Shown here piece by piece: positions 33,169 through 41,765 of a stretch of 64,000 nt of DNA. Below the pieces are notes generated by a model that ran no database searches, had not been told where the DNA came from, and saw nothing but the letters and a program-made list of their open reading frames with translations. Source of the stretch: Geothrix sp. (lineage in GTDB: Bacteria > Acidobacteriota > Holophagae > Holophagales > Holophagaceae); the NCBI RefSeq assembly GCF_030219325.1, contig NZ_CP126625.1:1662857-1726856 (forward strand). Direction: 5' to 3'. The translations under genes and the position numbers were made by a program. Positions within the stretch are counted from its first letter, which is position 1. Every line of letters begins with the position of its first letter.

Positions 33169-33712
33169 ACCGCAGGTCTTCCGGCGTGTCGAGATCCCAG
33201 GTCCCCTCGGGGAAGGGGATGGTCGGGGCGTTCTCCCGGAGGAGGATGGGCTTGGCGCCCCGGTCACCCGCCAGGCCCAGCAGTTCCGGGAAGAGCCGGG
33301 CTGGAAAGATTGCCGGGATGCCGGGGCGGCCTCCGTAGGCACACGCGACGGGGGCCGTGCCCTCCTGCGCGCCGTGCAGCTGGAGGAGCCGCCCGAGCAG
33401 GGGGGGATCCACGGCCGGCTGGTCGATGGCGAGGAGGAGGACGGCAGCCGTGGAACCGGGCAGGGCGGCGATGCCCGCCCGGATGGAGCTGGCCATGCCT
33501 TCAGCGGCTTCGGCGTTCCGGACCACGCGCACCGACGGATCCAGCGCGCCGGGGTCCCAGTCGCCCACCACGGCGAGCACAGGCGTGCAGCCGGCCGCCT
33601 GGGCGATCCTCACCGTCCGCTGGAGCAGCGTCTCGCCGTCGAGCACGAGCAGGGCCTTCGGACCACCCATGCGCCGGCCGGATCCGGCGGCCAGGATGAG
33701 CGCGGGGATCAC
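33158..33712 (-). CDS. mocA: MocA-type molybdenum cofactor cytidylyltransferase
   Basis: 184 aa. NTP-transferase signature LILAAGSGRRMGGPKALL at the N-terminus, VVRNAEAAEGMASSIRAGI, LLAIDQPAVDP and the C-terminal WDLDTPEDL. MocA adds CMP to the molybdenum cofactor to give the MCD form used by xanthine-dehydrogenase family enzymes. The GTG start overlaps the xdhC stop by 4 nt (GTGA). It is the last gene of the molybdenum hydroxylase operon, consistent with this job. A MobA-like GTP enzyme is less likely given the context. Confidence 0.88.
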   Translation of the reverse strand: MIPALILAAGSGRRMGGPKALLVLDGETLLQRTVRIAQAAGCTPVLAVVGDWDPGALDPSVRVVRNAEAAEGMASSIRAGIAALPGSTAAVLLLAIDQPAVDPPLLGRLLQLHGAQEGTAPVACAYGGRPGIPAIFPARLFPELLGLAGDRGAKPILLRENAPTIPFPEGTWDLDTPEDLRFTR

Positions 33713-34677
33713 GGCATGACCCGGGTCCGGGTCCCGCCCAGCGACGACCCCGAGCGCTCCGTGGCGAAGGCCTGGACCTCGGCGAGGATGGCCAGGGCGA
33801 TGCCTTCGGGATCCGTCGCCCCGAGATCGAGGCCAACGGGTGTGTGGAGTCGCGCATCGGGATGCAGGCCCTCTGCCGCCAGCTCCCCGAGGAGCTTGGC
33901 GCCCCGGGCGCGGCTGCCCATGAGGCCCAGGTAGCCGGCCTTCGAAGGCAGGAGCAGGCGCAGGGCTTCCAGGTCCTTGGCGTAGTGGTGCGTCATGAGG
34001 ACCACCGCGCTGCGGGCGTCCAGGGGCAGGGTGGGCAGCACCTGGGCGGGATGGCCCGAACGCACCGCGTCCGCCTCCGGAAAGCGCGCGGGCTGGGCGA
34101 AGGCCGGCCGGTGGTCCACCACGCCCACGAACCAGCCCAGCGCCTTCGCCAGGTGGACGAGGGGGCGGCTGTCGTCGCTGGCGCCGAGAATCCAGAGTGC
34201 CAGGGGGGGATGGATGATCTCCGTGAAGCCGGGACCCGGGTCTCCCGCCTGGGCGAGGAGGCAGCGCTGGCCCAGGCCATCGGGATCCAGGTCGGTGTGG
34301 AGGACGATGCCGGTCCGGGAAGCCCAGGCCTGCTCGATCCAGGTCATCCACTGGGGGAAGCCGGGCAGCGGCTCGATCAGGATGTCGAGCACGCCCTCGC
34401 AGCCGCTGCCGCTGCCCCAGACCAGGTCGAGCTCACCGCGGAGGTCGTACTGCACCAGCTTCGGCCTGCCCTGGGCCAGCGCTTCCAGCGCCCGCGCCTG
34501 AACATCGCCTTCGAGGCAGCCGCCGCTGAGGGAGCCCCGCAGGGGCCCGCTGGCATCCAGCAGCAGCCTTGCCCCGGTCCGGCGGTAGCTCGCCCCCTCG
34601 GCTCGCACCAGGGTCGCGAGTGCCAGGGGACCCGGGCGTTCGCGGACCAGGCGCAGGATGTCCTGAAGCTCTTTCAC
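33709..34677 (-). CDS. xdhC: XdhC family molybdenum hydroxylase maturation factor
   Basis: 322 aa. The N-terminal XdhC_CoxI domain (LATLVRAEGASYRRTGARLLL, GSLSGGCLEGDV) and C-terminal Rossmann XdhC domain (LWILGASDDSRPLVHLAKALGWFVGVVDHRP, YLGLMGSRARGAKLL, HTPVGLDLGATDPEGIALAILAE) are both complete. XdhC binds the cofactor, protects its sulfurated form and inserts it into the large subunit. The GTG start overlaps the large-subunit stop by 4 nt and the stop overlaps mocA, so all are coupled. Confidence 0.92.
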   Translation of the reverse strand: MKELQDILRLVRERPGPLALATLVRAEGASYRRTGARLLLDASGPLRGSLSGGCLEGDVQARALEALAQGRPKLVQYDLRGELDLVWGSGSGCEGVLDILIEPLPGFPQWMTWIEQAWASRTGIVLHTDLDPDGLGQRCLLAQAGDPGPGFTEIIHPPLALWILGASDDSRPLVHLAKALGWFVGVVDHRPAFAQPARFPEADAVRSGHPAQVLPTLPLDARSAVVLMTHHYAKDLEALRLLLPSKAGYLGLMGSRARGAKLLGELAAEGLHPDARLHTPVGLDLGATDPEGIALAILAEVQAFATERSGSSLGGTRTRVMP

Positions 34678-36824
34678 TTGAAAGTGTCGGCGCCGACCGG
34701 CACCCGGCGGATCCGTTTGCCGGTGGCCGCGAAGACGGCGTTCAGCACCGCGGGGATGGCGAGGGGCACGGGCGGCTCACCCATGCCGGAAGGCGCTTCG
34801 GTGCTGGCGACGATGACGGTCTCGATGGCGGGCATGTCGGCGAGGCGCAGCACGGGGAAGTCGTGGTACCCCGTCTCCACCGTGCGTCCCTTGTCCCAGG
34901 TGATCTGGCTGAAGAGCGCCGACAGGCCGAAGGCGATGCCGCCTTCCACCTGGGCCTCCAGCCCGGCCGGGTTCACCACGAAGCCGCAGTCCACGGCGCA
35001 GGTGATCTTGTGGACGCGCAGCTGGCCCTTCTCCACCGAGACCTCGGCCACCTCGGCGGCGTAGGTGCGGCCGTCGTAGGCATGGCAGGCCAGCCCCAGC
35101 CCCCGGCCCGCGGGCAGCTTGCGGCCCCAGCCGGCCTTCTCGGCAGCCACCTGGAGCACCTTCTTCAGGCGCCGGATGTCCGCCTCGTCCCGCCCGAACT
35201 TGACGATGCCCTGGTTGCCCATCAGGTCGAGCCGCAGCTGGAGGGGATCCCTGCCGGTGGCATGGGCCACTTCATCCAGGAAGCATTCGCGGGCGAAGAC
35301 ATTGGGCACGATCTCGATGCCGCGCCACCAGCCGAGTGGTGTGGGGGCCTCCACTTCGGCGTAGTCCACCCGGATGGCGGGGATGGCGTAGGGGATGTCC
35401 AGGGCGCCGCTGGCCTCGGCGGAGGCCATGGCCGGCGACTTCTGGCCGCCCATCCAGGACCGCAGGATGGAGGGCCCGGCGATGCGGTGCGCCCAGGCCG
35501 ACAGACCGCCAGAAGCGTCCAGGCCCGCCCGCAGCCGATGCAGGGTGGCGGGGTGGTGCAGGTCATGGCGGAGGTCATCCTCCCGGTCCCACACCACCTG
35601 GACCGGCCCGCCCCCCAGAGCCTTGGCCACCTGCGCGGCCTCGGTGCTGAAGTCGGTACCGAGGCGGCGTCCGAAGCCACCGCCGATGAGGGCCACATTC
35701 AGCTTCACCTGTTCGGGCTTGAGGCCCAGGGCGGCCGCGGCGGTGTTCTGGGCCCGGTTCGGAGACTGCGTTCCGGTCCAGAGCTCCGCACCTTCGGCCT
35801 GGAGCTGGACTGTGGCGTTCATGGGCTCCACCGTGGCGTGGGCCTGGTAAGGGAAGGCGTATTCGGCCTCCATCACTTTGGCGGCGCTGGCGAGGGCCTT
35901 CTCGGCGTCGCCGGCCTTCCAGGCCTCGTCGCCGGGTCCGGTCAGGGCCGTCCGCATCTTGGCTTCCAGCGCGGCGGAGTTGAAATCCTTCCCGGCGCCC
36001 TCGTCCCAGGTGGTGCTGGCGGCCAGGGCCTCGCGGCCCTTGAAGGCGGCCCAAGTGCTGTCGGCGACCACCGCCAGACCCGTGGGCACCTTCACCACGG
36101 CCTTCACGCCCTTCACGGCCTTCGCCTTGGCCTCGTCCCAGGCCTTGGGCTGGCCGCCGGGAACCTGGCAGCGCAGCACGGCCGCGAAGCGCTGGCCGGG
36201 GCGGCGCACGTCCAGTCCAAACACCGCCTTGCCGGTGACGATGGCCGGGCCATCGAAGCGGGGCATGCGCTTCCCCAGCAGCCGGTACTCGCTGGCCTTC
36301 TTGAGGGGCGGATCCTTGGGCACCGGCAGCTTGGCGGCGGCTTCCGCCAGGTCGCCGTAGCCGAGCTTGCGGCCGCCGGGGCCCAGCACGAAGCCGTTCC
36401 TGGTGGAGCACACCTGCGCGTCGACCTTCCACTGCGCTGCGGCGGCGGCCACCAGCATCTGGCGCGCGGCCGCACCGGCCTTGCGGAGCGGATTCCAGGT
36501 GCTGCTGACGCTCGTGCTGCCGCCGGTCTGCATGGACTTGAAGTCCGGTCCGGGGTTCGCGTTGACGACCTCGATCCGGGACCAGTCGAGGTCCAGTTCT
36601 TCCGCCAGCGCCATGGGCAGGGCCGTGCGGACCCCCTGGCCCATCTCGGTCTTGGGGACGGTGATCCGCACCGTGCCATCCGGCTTCAGGGCCAGGAAGG
36701 CATTGGGCCTGAACTCGACCTTGGCAGCCTCGCCGGGCTTGGGTTTGGCCTCCAGATGCAGGCCCAGGATGAGGCCGGTCCCGGTGGCCCCCGTCACCTT
36801 GAGGAACTCCCGGCGGCTGGTCAT
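34674..36824 (-). CDS. Molybdopterin-binding large subunit, isoquinoline 1-oxidoreductase (IorB) type
   Basis: 716 aa. N-terminal twin-arginine signal SRREFLKVTG followed by a hydrophobic stretch, so the enzyme is probably exported folded with its cofactor. Xanthine-oxidase-family domains follow: PKTEMGQGVRTALPMALAEELDLDW, GGSTSVSSTWNPLRKAGAAARQML, LIGGGFGRRLGTDF, and a C-terminal VNPAGLEAQVEGGIAFGLSAL and GEPPVPLAIPAVLNAVFAATGKRIR. The two-subunit, FAD-less layout with a 2Fe-2S partner matches IorAB-type hydroxylases or aldehyde oxidoreductases; the substrate is unknown. ATG 36824 overlaps the small-subunit stop (ATGA). Confidence 0.9.
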   Translation of the reverse strand: MTSRREFLKVTGATGTGLILGLHLEAKPKPGEAAKVEFRPNAFLALKPDGTVRITVPKTEMGQGVRTALPMALAEELDLDWSRIEVVNANPGPDFKSMQTGGSTSVSSTWNPLRKAGAAARQMLVAAAAAQWKVDAQVCSTRNGFVLGPGGRKLGYGDLAEAAAKLPVPKDPPLKKASEYRLLGKRMPRFDGPAIVTGKAVFGLDVRRPGQRFAAVLRCQVPGGQPKAWDEAKAKAVKGVKAVVKVPTGLAVVADSTWAAFKGREALAASTTWDEGAGKDFNSAALEAKMRTALTGPGDEAWKAGDAEKALASAAKVMEAEYAFPYQAHATVEPMNATVQLQAEGAELWTGTQSPNRAQNTAAAALGLKPEQVKLNVALIGGGFGRRLGTDFSTEAAQVAKALGGGPVQVVWDREDDLRHDLHHPATLHRLRAGLDASGGLSAWAHRIAGPSILRSWMGGQKSPAMASAEASGALDIPYAIPAIRVDYAEVEAPTPLGWWRGIEIVPNVFARECFLDEVAHATGRDPLQLRLDLMGNQGIVKFGRDEADIRRLKKVLQVAAEKAGWGRKLPAGRGLGLACHAYDGRTYAAEVAEVSVEKGQLRVHKITCAVDCGFVVNPAGLEAQVEGGIAFGLSALFSQITWDKGRTVETGYHDFPVLRLADMPAIETVIVASTEAPSGMGEPPVPLAIPAVLNAVFAATGKRIRRVPVGADTFK

Positions 36825-37282
36825 TTCACACCTCCCGCGGCGCGCAGCACGGCTTTCCGGACGCGCGAATAGGTGCCGCAGCGGCACACGTGATCTGCGA
36901 AGGCCTCGTCGATGTCGCCATCGGTGGGATGAGCCTTGTGCTTGAGGAGGGCCGCGGCGGTCATGATCATGCCAGGCTGGCAGTAGCCGCACTGGGCCAC
37001 GTCCTCGGCAAGCCAGGCCTGCTGCACCGGGTGGGTGCCATCCTTCGAGAGCCCCTCCACGGTGACGACGGTGTGGCCGGCTGCCTCCTTCAGGCTCGTC
37101 TGGCAGGACTTCACGGCCTTGCCATCCAGGTGGATGGTGCAGGATCCGCAGACGCCCTGGCCGCAGCCGAACTTGGTGCCGGTGAGGCCGAGGGTGTCCC
37201 GGAGGATCCAGAGCAGCGGAGTGTCGGCCTCGGCGTCCACGGTGCGGACGCGGCCATTCACGGTGAGCTGGAAGGAAGGCAT
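36821..37282 (-). CDS. (2Fe-2S)-binding small subunit of molybdenum hydroxylase (IorA type)
   Basis: 153 aa. The N-terminal plant-type ferredoxin domain (GTKFGCGQGVCGSCTIHLDGKAVKSC) binds the first cluster and the C-terminal helical domain (AQCGYCQPGMIMTAAALL, HVCRCGTYSRVRKAV) the second. It carries electrons from the molybdenum site to an external acceptor. No signal: export would be piggy-back on the Tat-bearing large subunit. ATG 37282 follows AGGAG. First gene of the operon, divergent from the NTF2-like gene. Confidence 0.93.
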   Translation of the reverse strand: MPSFQLTVNGRVRTVDAEADTPLLWILRDTLGLTGTKFGCGQGVCGSCTIHLDGKAVKSCQTSLKEAAGHTVVTVEGLSKDGTHPVQQAWLAEDVAQCGYCQPGMIMTAAALLKHKAHPTDGDIDEAFADHVCRCGTYSRVRKAVLRAAGGVK

Positions 37283-37381
37283 GGCAGCTCCTGGAAACCT
37301 CAAGTGATGAGGCTTCCACCCTACGCCCAGGGAGACTCCGCCGCAACGGTGCTAGGGTGTGGTCACGTTCCCGGGGGTGCC

Positions 37382-38242
37382 ATGTCGAGAGCCTGGACCG
37401 TCCTGCCGTGTCTCGTTGCCGGTGTGGGACCCGCCTTCGCCCAGGCGCCGAGCCTGGAGCCGGTGCTCCGGGCCGAGCTGGCCTTCGCCCGCATGGCCGA
37501 TGAGAAGGGCATCCGCACGGCCTTCCTGACTTGGCTGACCGAGGATGCGAGCGTCTTCTCGCCTCGCATGACCAACCGGAAGGAGCAGTACGGGCCCGAG
37601 CCCGGCGATCCCGGCCACCTGGTCTGGTACCCGGAGGCCATGGGCCTCGCCGCCTCGGGCGACCTGGCCTGGAGCCTCGGTCCCTGGACCTACGCAGTGA
37701 AGAAGGGCGGGGCGGTCCTCGTGCATGGCCATTTCCTCTCTGTCTGGCGGAAGCAGGCCGGCGGTGGCTGGAAGGCCGTGGCCGACATCGGTGTCCCCCA
37801 CGCGGCACCGGAGCGCCCCGTGGAGCCGTTCGCCATCTGGGACGCTGCACCCATGAAGCGGCTGACCCAGTCGAAGGGGTCCGATGCCACGCCGGTGTTG
37901 CTGCGGAAGGAGGCTGACCTCGCGGCGGCCTGGGTGGAGAAGGGCGGGCTGGCCCTGCTGCCGGAGCTGGCGAAGGCGGGCCGGGTGCTGCGTCCGCGGC
38001 GGATGCCCCTGCGGGATCCTGCCGAGATCGAGAAGGCCCTGGAGGCCGACCGGCCCGGCGCACGCTGGGAACCGGCCAGGATCCAGGTGGCGGCTGGCGG
38101 TGATCTGGCCTGGACTTGCGGCGAGTCCGGTCCTGATGACCGGGGCGCCACGGCCAGCTTCCTCCGGATCTGGACGCTCGAAGGGGGGGACTGGAAGGTG
38201 CTGTTCGATGTGCGCCTGCCGCATCCGGCCCCGCCGAAATAG
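37382..38242 (+). CDS. Secreted protein with two SnoaL/NTF2-like domains
   Basis: 286 aa. Signal peptide MSRAWTVLPCLVAGVGPAFAQ. Two similar ~120-residue halves, each starting with an F-x-x-x-A-x-x-x-G-I-type or weight-type segment and ending in a W-KV-FDVR/W-AVADIGVPH strand (WKAVADIGVPHAAPERP; WKVLFDVRLPHPAPPK). This suggests an internal duplication of a DUF4440/SnoaL-like fold. No catalytic motif is recognised and the function is unknown. ATG 37382 with a G-rich site upstream. It precedes fliO by 48 nt but is not a known flagellar gene. Confidence 0.7.
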   Translation: MSRAWTVLPCLVAGVGPAFAQAPSLEPVLRAELAFARMADEKGIRTAFLTWLTEDASVFSPRMTNRKEQYGPEPGDPGHLVWYPEAMGLAASGDLAWSLGPWTYAVKKGGAVLVHGHFLSVWRKQAGGGWKAVADIGVPHAAPERPVEPFAIWDAAPMKRLTQSKGSDATPVLLRKEADLAAAWVEKGGLALLPELAKAGRVLRPRRMPLRDPAEIEKALEADRPGARWEPARIQVAAGGDLAWTCGESGPDDRGATASFLRIWTLEGGDWKVLFDVRLPHPAPPK

Positions 38243-38264
38243 CCCTGGCATCCCTCTCGCCCTT

Positions 38265-38284
38265 CTCCCGTGTTGTGTCGGGAG
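38265..38284 (+). promoter_or_regulatory. Hairpin sequestering the fliO ribosome site
   Basis: CTCCCG (38265-38270) pairs with CGGGAG (38279-38284) around TGTTGTGT. The 3' arm is the GGGAG ribosome site of the GTG at 38291. It would reduce initiation of the first gene of the export-gate operon unless opened. The pairing is seen; the regulatory effect is inferred. Confidence 0.45.
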
Positions 38285-38290
38285 TTTGTC

Positions 38291-38821
38291 GTGCTGCGAC
38301 GGTGGGTGCTTTTCCTTGGATTGGCGGCGGGCCTGGGTCTTGGGGCCCAGGCTCAGGGGCGGCCCGCCCCCCCGCCCACGGCTTCGGAAAAGGAACTGCA
38401 GGCTCCCTTGACGCTGGAGGACGGAAAACCGACGCCCGGTCAGGCTGCGGAGGCACCCCCCTCGGGCCTGCGGGCCTTCGGATCGCTGGTGCTGGTGCTG
38501 GGGCTGGCGGGCGCCAGCCTGTGGGCCCTCAAGAAATACGGCCGCGGCCGGATCCCCGGCGGGGGCGGCCACAAGCTGCGGGTGGAGGAGACCCTGGCCC
38601 TGGGCGACCGGCGCTTCGTGTCGATTCTGGACGTGGAAGGCGAGCGGTTCCTCATTGCTCTGGCGCCCCAGGGCATCAGCCTGCTTTCGCGGCTGGATCC
38701 TGGTGACCGGGGCGAGCCGGGCACCTTCGATGACGCCCTGAACCGCCAGGTGGATCTGGGCCGTCCCGTCCCCGTGAAGGAGATGGAAGCGATGCTCAGG
38801 CAGGGTGGGGGCGGACAGTGA
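38291..38821 (+). CDS. fliO: Flagellar biosynthesis protein FliO
   Basis: 176 aa. A signal-like N-terminus, a short periplasmic Pro-rich part, one transmembrane helix (~63-83, LRAFGSLVLVLGLAGASLWAL), then the FliO/MopB beta domain (LRVEETLALGDRRFVSILDVEGERFLIALAPQGISLLSRL). FliO chaperones assembly of the FliP ring. GTG at 38291 fits the GGGAG seven bases upstream; a GTG at 38270 lies within the hairpin. Overlaps fliP by 4 nt. Confidence 0.88.
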   Translation: MLRRWVLFLGLAAGLGLGAQAQGRPAPPPTASEKELQAPLTLEDGKPTPGQAAEAPPSGLRAFGSLVLVLGLAGASLWALKKYGRGRIPGGGGHKLRVEETLALGDRRFVSILDVEGERFLIALAPQGISLLSRLDPGDRGEPGTFDDALNRQVDLGRPVPVKEMEAMLRQGGGGQ

Positions 38822-39573
38822 ACCGGTTGATGCGCTGGCTTCCCACGCTCCTCCTGCTGACGGCGGGCCTGAGCCTCTGCGCGCAGCAGGCGGCGCCCCT
38901 GCCGTCCGTCACCGTGGATTTCGGCAAGGCACCTACGGGCCCGGCCCTCAGCTCCAGCCTGCAGGCCATGCTGCTGCTGACGATCCTGACCCTGGCCCCG
39001 ACCATCCTCATGACCGCCACCAGCTTCACGCGCATCGTGGTGGTGATGCACTTCCTCCGCCAGGGCCTGGGCACTCAGCAGACGCCCTCGAACCAGGTGC
39101 TCATCAGCCTCTCGCTGGTGCTCACCTTCTTCATCATGGCGCCCACGGCGCGGGAAATTAACAGTACCGTCCTCCAGCCCCTGCAGCGCAATGAGCTGAC
39201 CACGGACCAGGCCCTGGACCGCACGGCGGCGCCCATGAAGGTGTTCATGCTGCGTCACACGCGGAAGAAGGACCTGTCGCTGTTCCTCAAGATCGCCAAG
39301 GCCCCGGCGCCCAGGACCAAGGCCGACGTGCCCATGGAATGCCTGCTTCCGGCCTTTCTCATCAGCGAGCTGAAGACCGCCTTCGAGATCGGCTTCATGA
39401 TCTTCCTGCCCTTCCTGGTGGTGGACATGGTGGTGGCCAGCATCCTGCTCAGCATGGGCATGATGATGCTGCCGCCGGTGGTGATCTCGCTGCCCTTCAA
39501 GGTGCTGCTCTTCGTGCTTGTGGACGGCTGGTACCTGATCGTCGGCTCCCTGGTGAGGGGGTACACCGGATGA
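38818..39573 (+). CDS. fliP: Flagellar biosynthetic protein FliP
   Basis: 251 aa, core subunit of the flagellar type III export gate. Signal-like N-terminus, then TILTLAPTILMTATSFTRIVVVMHFLRQGLGTQQTPSNQVL, the best conserved FliP segment, and the C-terminal ECLLPAFLISELKTAFEIGFMIFLPFLVVDMVVASILLSMGMMMLPPVVISLPFK. Four membrane helices. GTG start overlaps fliO (GTGA); the stop overlaps fliQ (ATGA). Confidence 0.97.
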   Translation: MNRLMRWLPTLLLLTAGLSLCAQQAAPLPSVTVDFGKAPTGPALSSSLQAMLLLTILTLAPTILMTATSFTRIVVVMHFLRQGLGTQQTPSNQVLISLSLVLTFFIMAPTAREINSTVLQPLQRNELTTDQALDRTAAPMKVFMLRHTRKKDLSLFLKIAKAPAPRTKADVPMECLLPAFLISELKTAFEIGFMIFLPFLVVDMVVASILLSMGMMMLPPVVISLPFKVLLFVLVDGWYLIVGSLVRGYTG

Positions 39574-39848
39574 ACGAGCTGCTGATCGCCCAGATCGGAA
39601 AGGAAGCCCTCAAGACCGCGCTGCTGGTGGCTGGACCGGCCCTGCTGGTGTCGCTCGTGGTGGGTCTGATCGTCTCCGTGTTCCAGGTGGTGACGAGCCT
39701 CCAGGACCAGACCATCGCCTTCGTGCCCAAGGTCATCGCCGTGATGGTGGTGGTGGCCATCAGCTTCCCCTGGATGATGCAGGTGATGCTCCGGTTCACC
39801 ACGCGCATGTTCACCGACTTCAATGCCGTCGTACGACAGCTGACCTGA
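39570..39848 (+). CDS. fliQ: Flagellar biosynthetic protein FliQ
   Basis: 92 aa, two transmembrane helices (LLVAGPALLVSLVVGLIVSVFQ and VIAVMVVVAISFPWMMQVML) with the conserved TSLQDQTIAFVPK loop between them. A component of the FliPQR export gate. ATG overlaps the fliP stop by 4 nt; fliR begins 7 nt after its stop. Confidence 0.95.
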   Translation: MNELLIAQIGKEALKTALLVAGPALLVSLVVGLIVSVFQVVTSLQDQTIAFVPKVIAVMVVVAISFPWMMQVMLRFTTRMFTDFNAVVRQLT

Positions 39849-39855
39849 GGCGGTC

Positions 39856-40641
39856 GTGACCCCCACGCTCATGAACACCTCCGTCTGGGCCATCACGGGC
39901 GCCAAGGCGGTGCTGTGGGTGCTGGTGCTCACGCGCATGACGGGCCTGCTGGCGACCCTGCCGATCCTGGGCTCCGAACAGGTGCCGCTGCAGCTCCGGG
40001 CGGCCCTGGGCGCGCTGCTGACGACGGTGCTGCTGCCGGTCGTCCCCGTTCCGGCCAACCTCCCCTCGGGGCTGCCCGAGCTGGTGGGGCTGATGGCCTC
40101 GGAGCTGGCGATCGGCCTCCTCCTGGGGAGCGTGGTGGCCTGGATCCTCGAGGCGGTGTCCTTCGCCGGGACCCTCATGGATACCCAGATGGGCTTCTCC
40201 TTCGTCCAGTTCCTGGATCCCGCCACCTCCCAGAGCACCTCGATCTCCGGCTCCCTGATGATGCAGATCTCCGCCCTCCTGGTCTTCCTCACGGGGCTGC
40301 ACCATCAGATGATCCTGGCGCTGGTGGACAGCTACCGCATCGCGCCCATGGGGCAGGGGGTGCCGCTCCAGGCCTTCGGCCTGATCACCCTGATCGGGCA
40401 GATGCTGGCCAAGGGCTTCCAGCTGGCCTTCCCCGTGCTGGCCGTGCTGTTCCTGATCGACCTGATCCTGGGCATCTCCGGGAAGTTCATGCCCCAGCTG
40501 CAGCTGCTGCAGCTTAGTTTCCCGCTGAAGATCGCCCTGGGCATGACGGTGCTGGGCCTGGTCCTCCGGGAGCTGGGTCCCTGGCTCTCCCCGCTCCTGG
40601 CCTCTGCGCCGAAGCTCGCCCTGAAGCTGCTGGGAGGTTGA
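39856..40641 (+). CDS. fliR: Flagellar biosynthetic protein FliR
   Basis: 261 aa with about six hydrophobic helices; conserved LTRMTGLLATLPILGSEQVPLQLRAALG, AGTLMDTQMGFSF and LAFPVLAVLFLIDLILGISGKFMPQLQLLQLSFPLKI. FliR completes the FliPQR gate and contacts FlhB. GTG 39856 with GAGG six bases upstream; an ATG at 39871 is possible. flhB starts 1 nt after the stop. Confidence 0.95.
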   Translation: MTPTLMNTSVWAITGAKAVLWVLVLTRMTGLLATLPILGSEQVPLQLRAALGALLTTVLLPVVPVPANLPSGLPELVGLMASELAIGLLLGSVVAWILEAVSFAGTLMDTQMGFSFVQFLDPATSQSTSISGSLMMQISALLVFLTGLHHQMILALVDSYRIAPMGQGVPLQAFGLITLIGQMLAKGFQLAFPVLAVLFLIDLILGISGKFMPQLQLLQLSFPLKIALGMTVLGLVLRELGPWLSPLLASAPKLALKLLGG

Positions 40642-40642
40642 G

Positions 40643-41698
40643 GTGGCGCACGATCCCGGCAAGACCGAGAAGGCCACCCCCAAACGACGGCAAAAGGCCC
40701 GGGAGGAGGGCTCCGTCCCGCGCAGCGCCGACTTCGACGGCGCCATCCTGCTCTGGGGGAACTTCTTCCTCTTCCTGGGGCTGGGCGGGGCCACCATGGC
40801 CCTGCTGACCAGGCAGGTCGCCCATTTCCTCGAGAGAGCCAGGCCCGGGGCCCTGGCGGATGCGGGCCAGGTGACGCTGCTCGGCGATGTCTTCATGATT
40901 CTGGGACGGCTCCTGCTGCCCTTCCTGCTCATCAATCTGCTGGTGGCGCTGATCACCGGGTTCTCCCAGCGCGGATTCACCATCAGCGCGAAACCGCTCC
41001 TGCCGAAATTCGAGAAGCTGGACCCGGCCAAGGGGTTCCAGCGCCTCTTCTCCTCGAAGGCCCTGGTGGATCTTCTCAAGAGCCTGGCCAAGTTCGCCCT
41101 GCTGGCCTGGGTGGCCTATGGTGTGCTGGCGCCGCGGATTCCGGCGCTCCTCGGCACCCTGAAACTGCCCCTGGGGCAGTCCCTGAACCTGTTCCAGGGG
41201 ACGGTTTTCGCGCTCTACCGCAACGTGATGTTGGCCATGCTGGTGCTTGCCGTCGCTGATTTCATCTGGCAGCGCACCTCCTGGGAGAAGAGCATCCGGA
41301 TGACCAAGCAGGAAGTGAAGGACGAGTTCAAGGACGCCGACGGCAGCCCCGAGATCAAACAGCGGCAGAAGTCCATCATGATGGCGGCGGCCCGCCGCCG
41401 CATGCTGTCCGAAGTGCCCAAGGCCACGGTGGTGGTGACCAATCCCACCCACGTGGCCGTGGCCCTGCGCTACGACGAGAAGACCCTCGCCCCGGTCTGC
41501 GTGGCCAAGGGGCTCGACCACCTGGCGCTGAAGATCAGGGAGAAGGCCAAGGAATCCGGCGTGCCCATCCTCGAGCGCCCCGAGGTGGCGCGGGCCCTCT
41601 ACCGCTCGGTGGAGGTCAGCAAGCCCATCCCCCGCGACCTCTACCAGGCCGTCGCCCAGGTGCTGGCCTTCGTGTACCGGCTCCGGGGGGCCGCATGA
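40643..41698 (+). CDS. flhB: Flagellar export switch protein FlhB
   Basis: 351 aa. N-terminal KTEKATPKRRQKAREEGSVPRSADF, four membrane helices (~33-215), then the cytoplasmic autocleavage domain with NPTH (TNPTHVAVALRYDEKTLAPVCVAKG). Cleavage between N and P switches export from rod/hook to filament substrates. GTG start at 40643 following AGG. flhA does not follow here; the next gene, 67 nt on, is a receiver-SHOCT protein. Confidence 0.97.
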   Translation: MAHDPGKTEKATPKRRQKAREEGSVPRSADFDGAILLWGNFFLFLGLGGATMALLTRQVAHFLERARPGALADAGQVTLLGDVFMILGRLLLPFLLINLLVALITGFSQRGFTISAKPLLPKFEKLDPAKGFQRLFSSKALVDLLKSLAKFALLAWVAYGVLAPRIPALLGTLKLPLGQSLNLFQGTVFALYRNVMLAMLVLAVADFIWQRTSWEKSIRMTKQEVKDEFKDADGSPEIKQRQKSIMMAAARRRMLSEVPKATVVVTNPTHVAVALRYDEKTLAPVCVAKGLDHLALKIREKAKESGVPILERPEVARALYRSVEVSKPIPRDLYQAVAQVLAFVYRLRGAA

Positions 41699-41765
41699 GG
41701 TCCGCGCTGGAGTTCCCAATCCAACGGGCCGAAAGGGTATCGTTAGACCAGCCTGAGGATGTCCC

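Noticed and set aside
34674-38456. 1260-codon frame extending the molybdenum large subunit upstream
   Set aside because: The extra part runs antisense to the NTF2-like gene and across the small subunit; the Tat-signal ATG at 36824 in an ATGA overlap is the clear start.
39849-40000. Missing flhA or a frameshift within the flagellar genes
   Set aside because: fliO, P, Q, R and flhB are all complete; flhA is simply not in this window.
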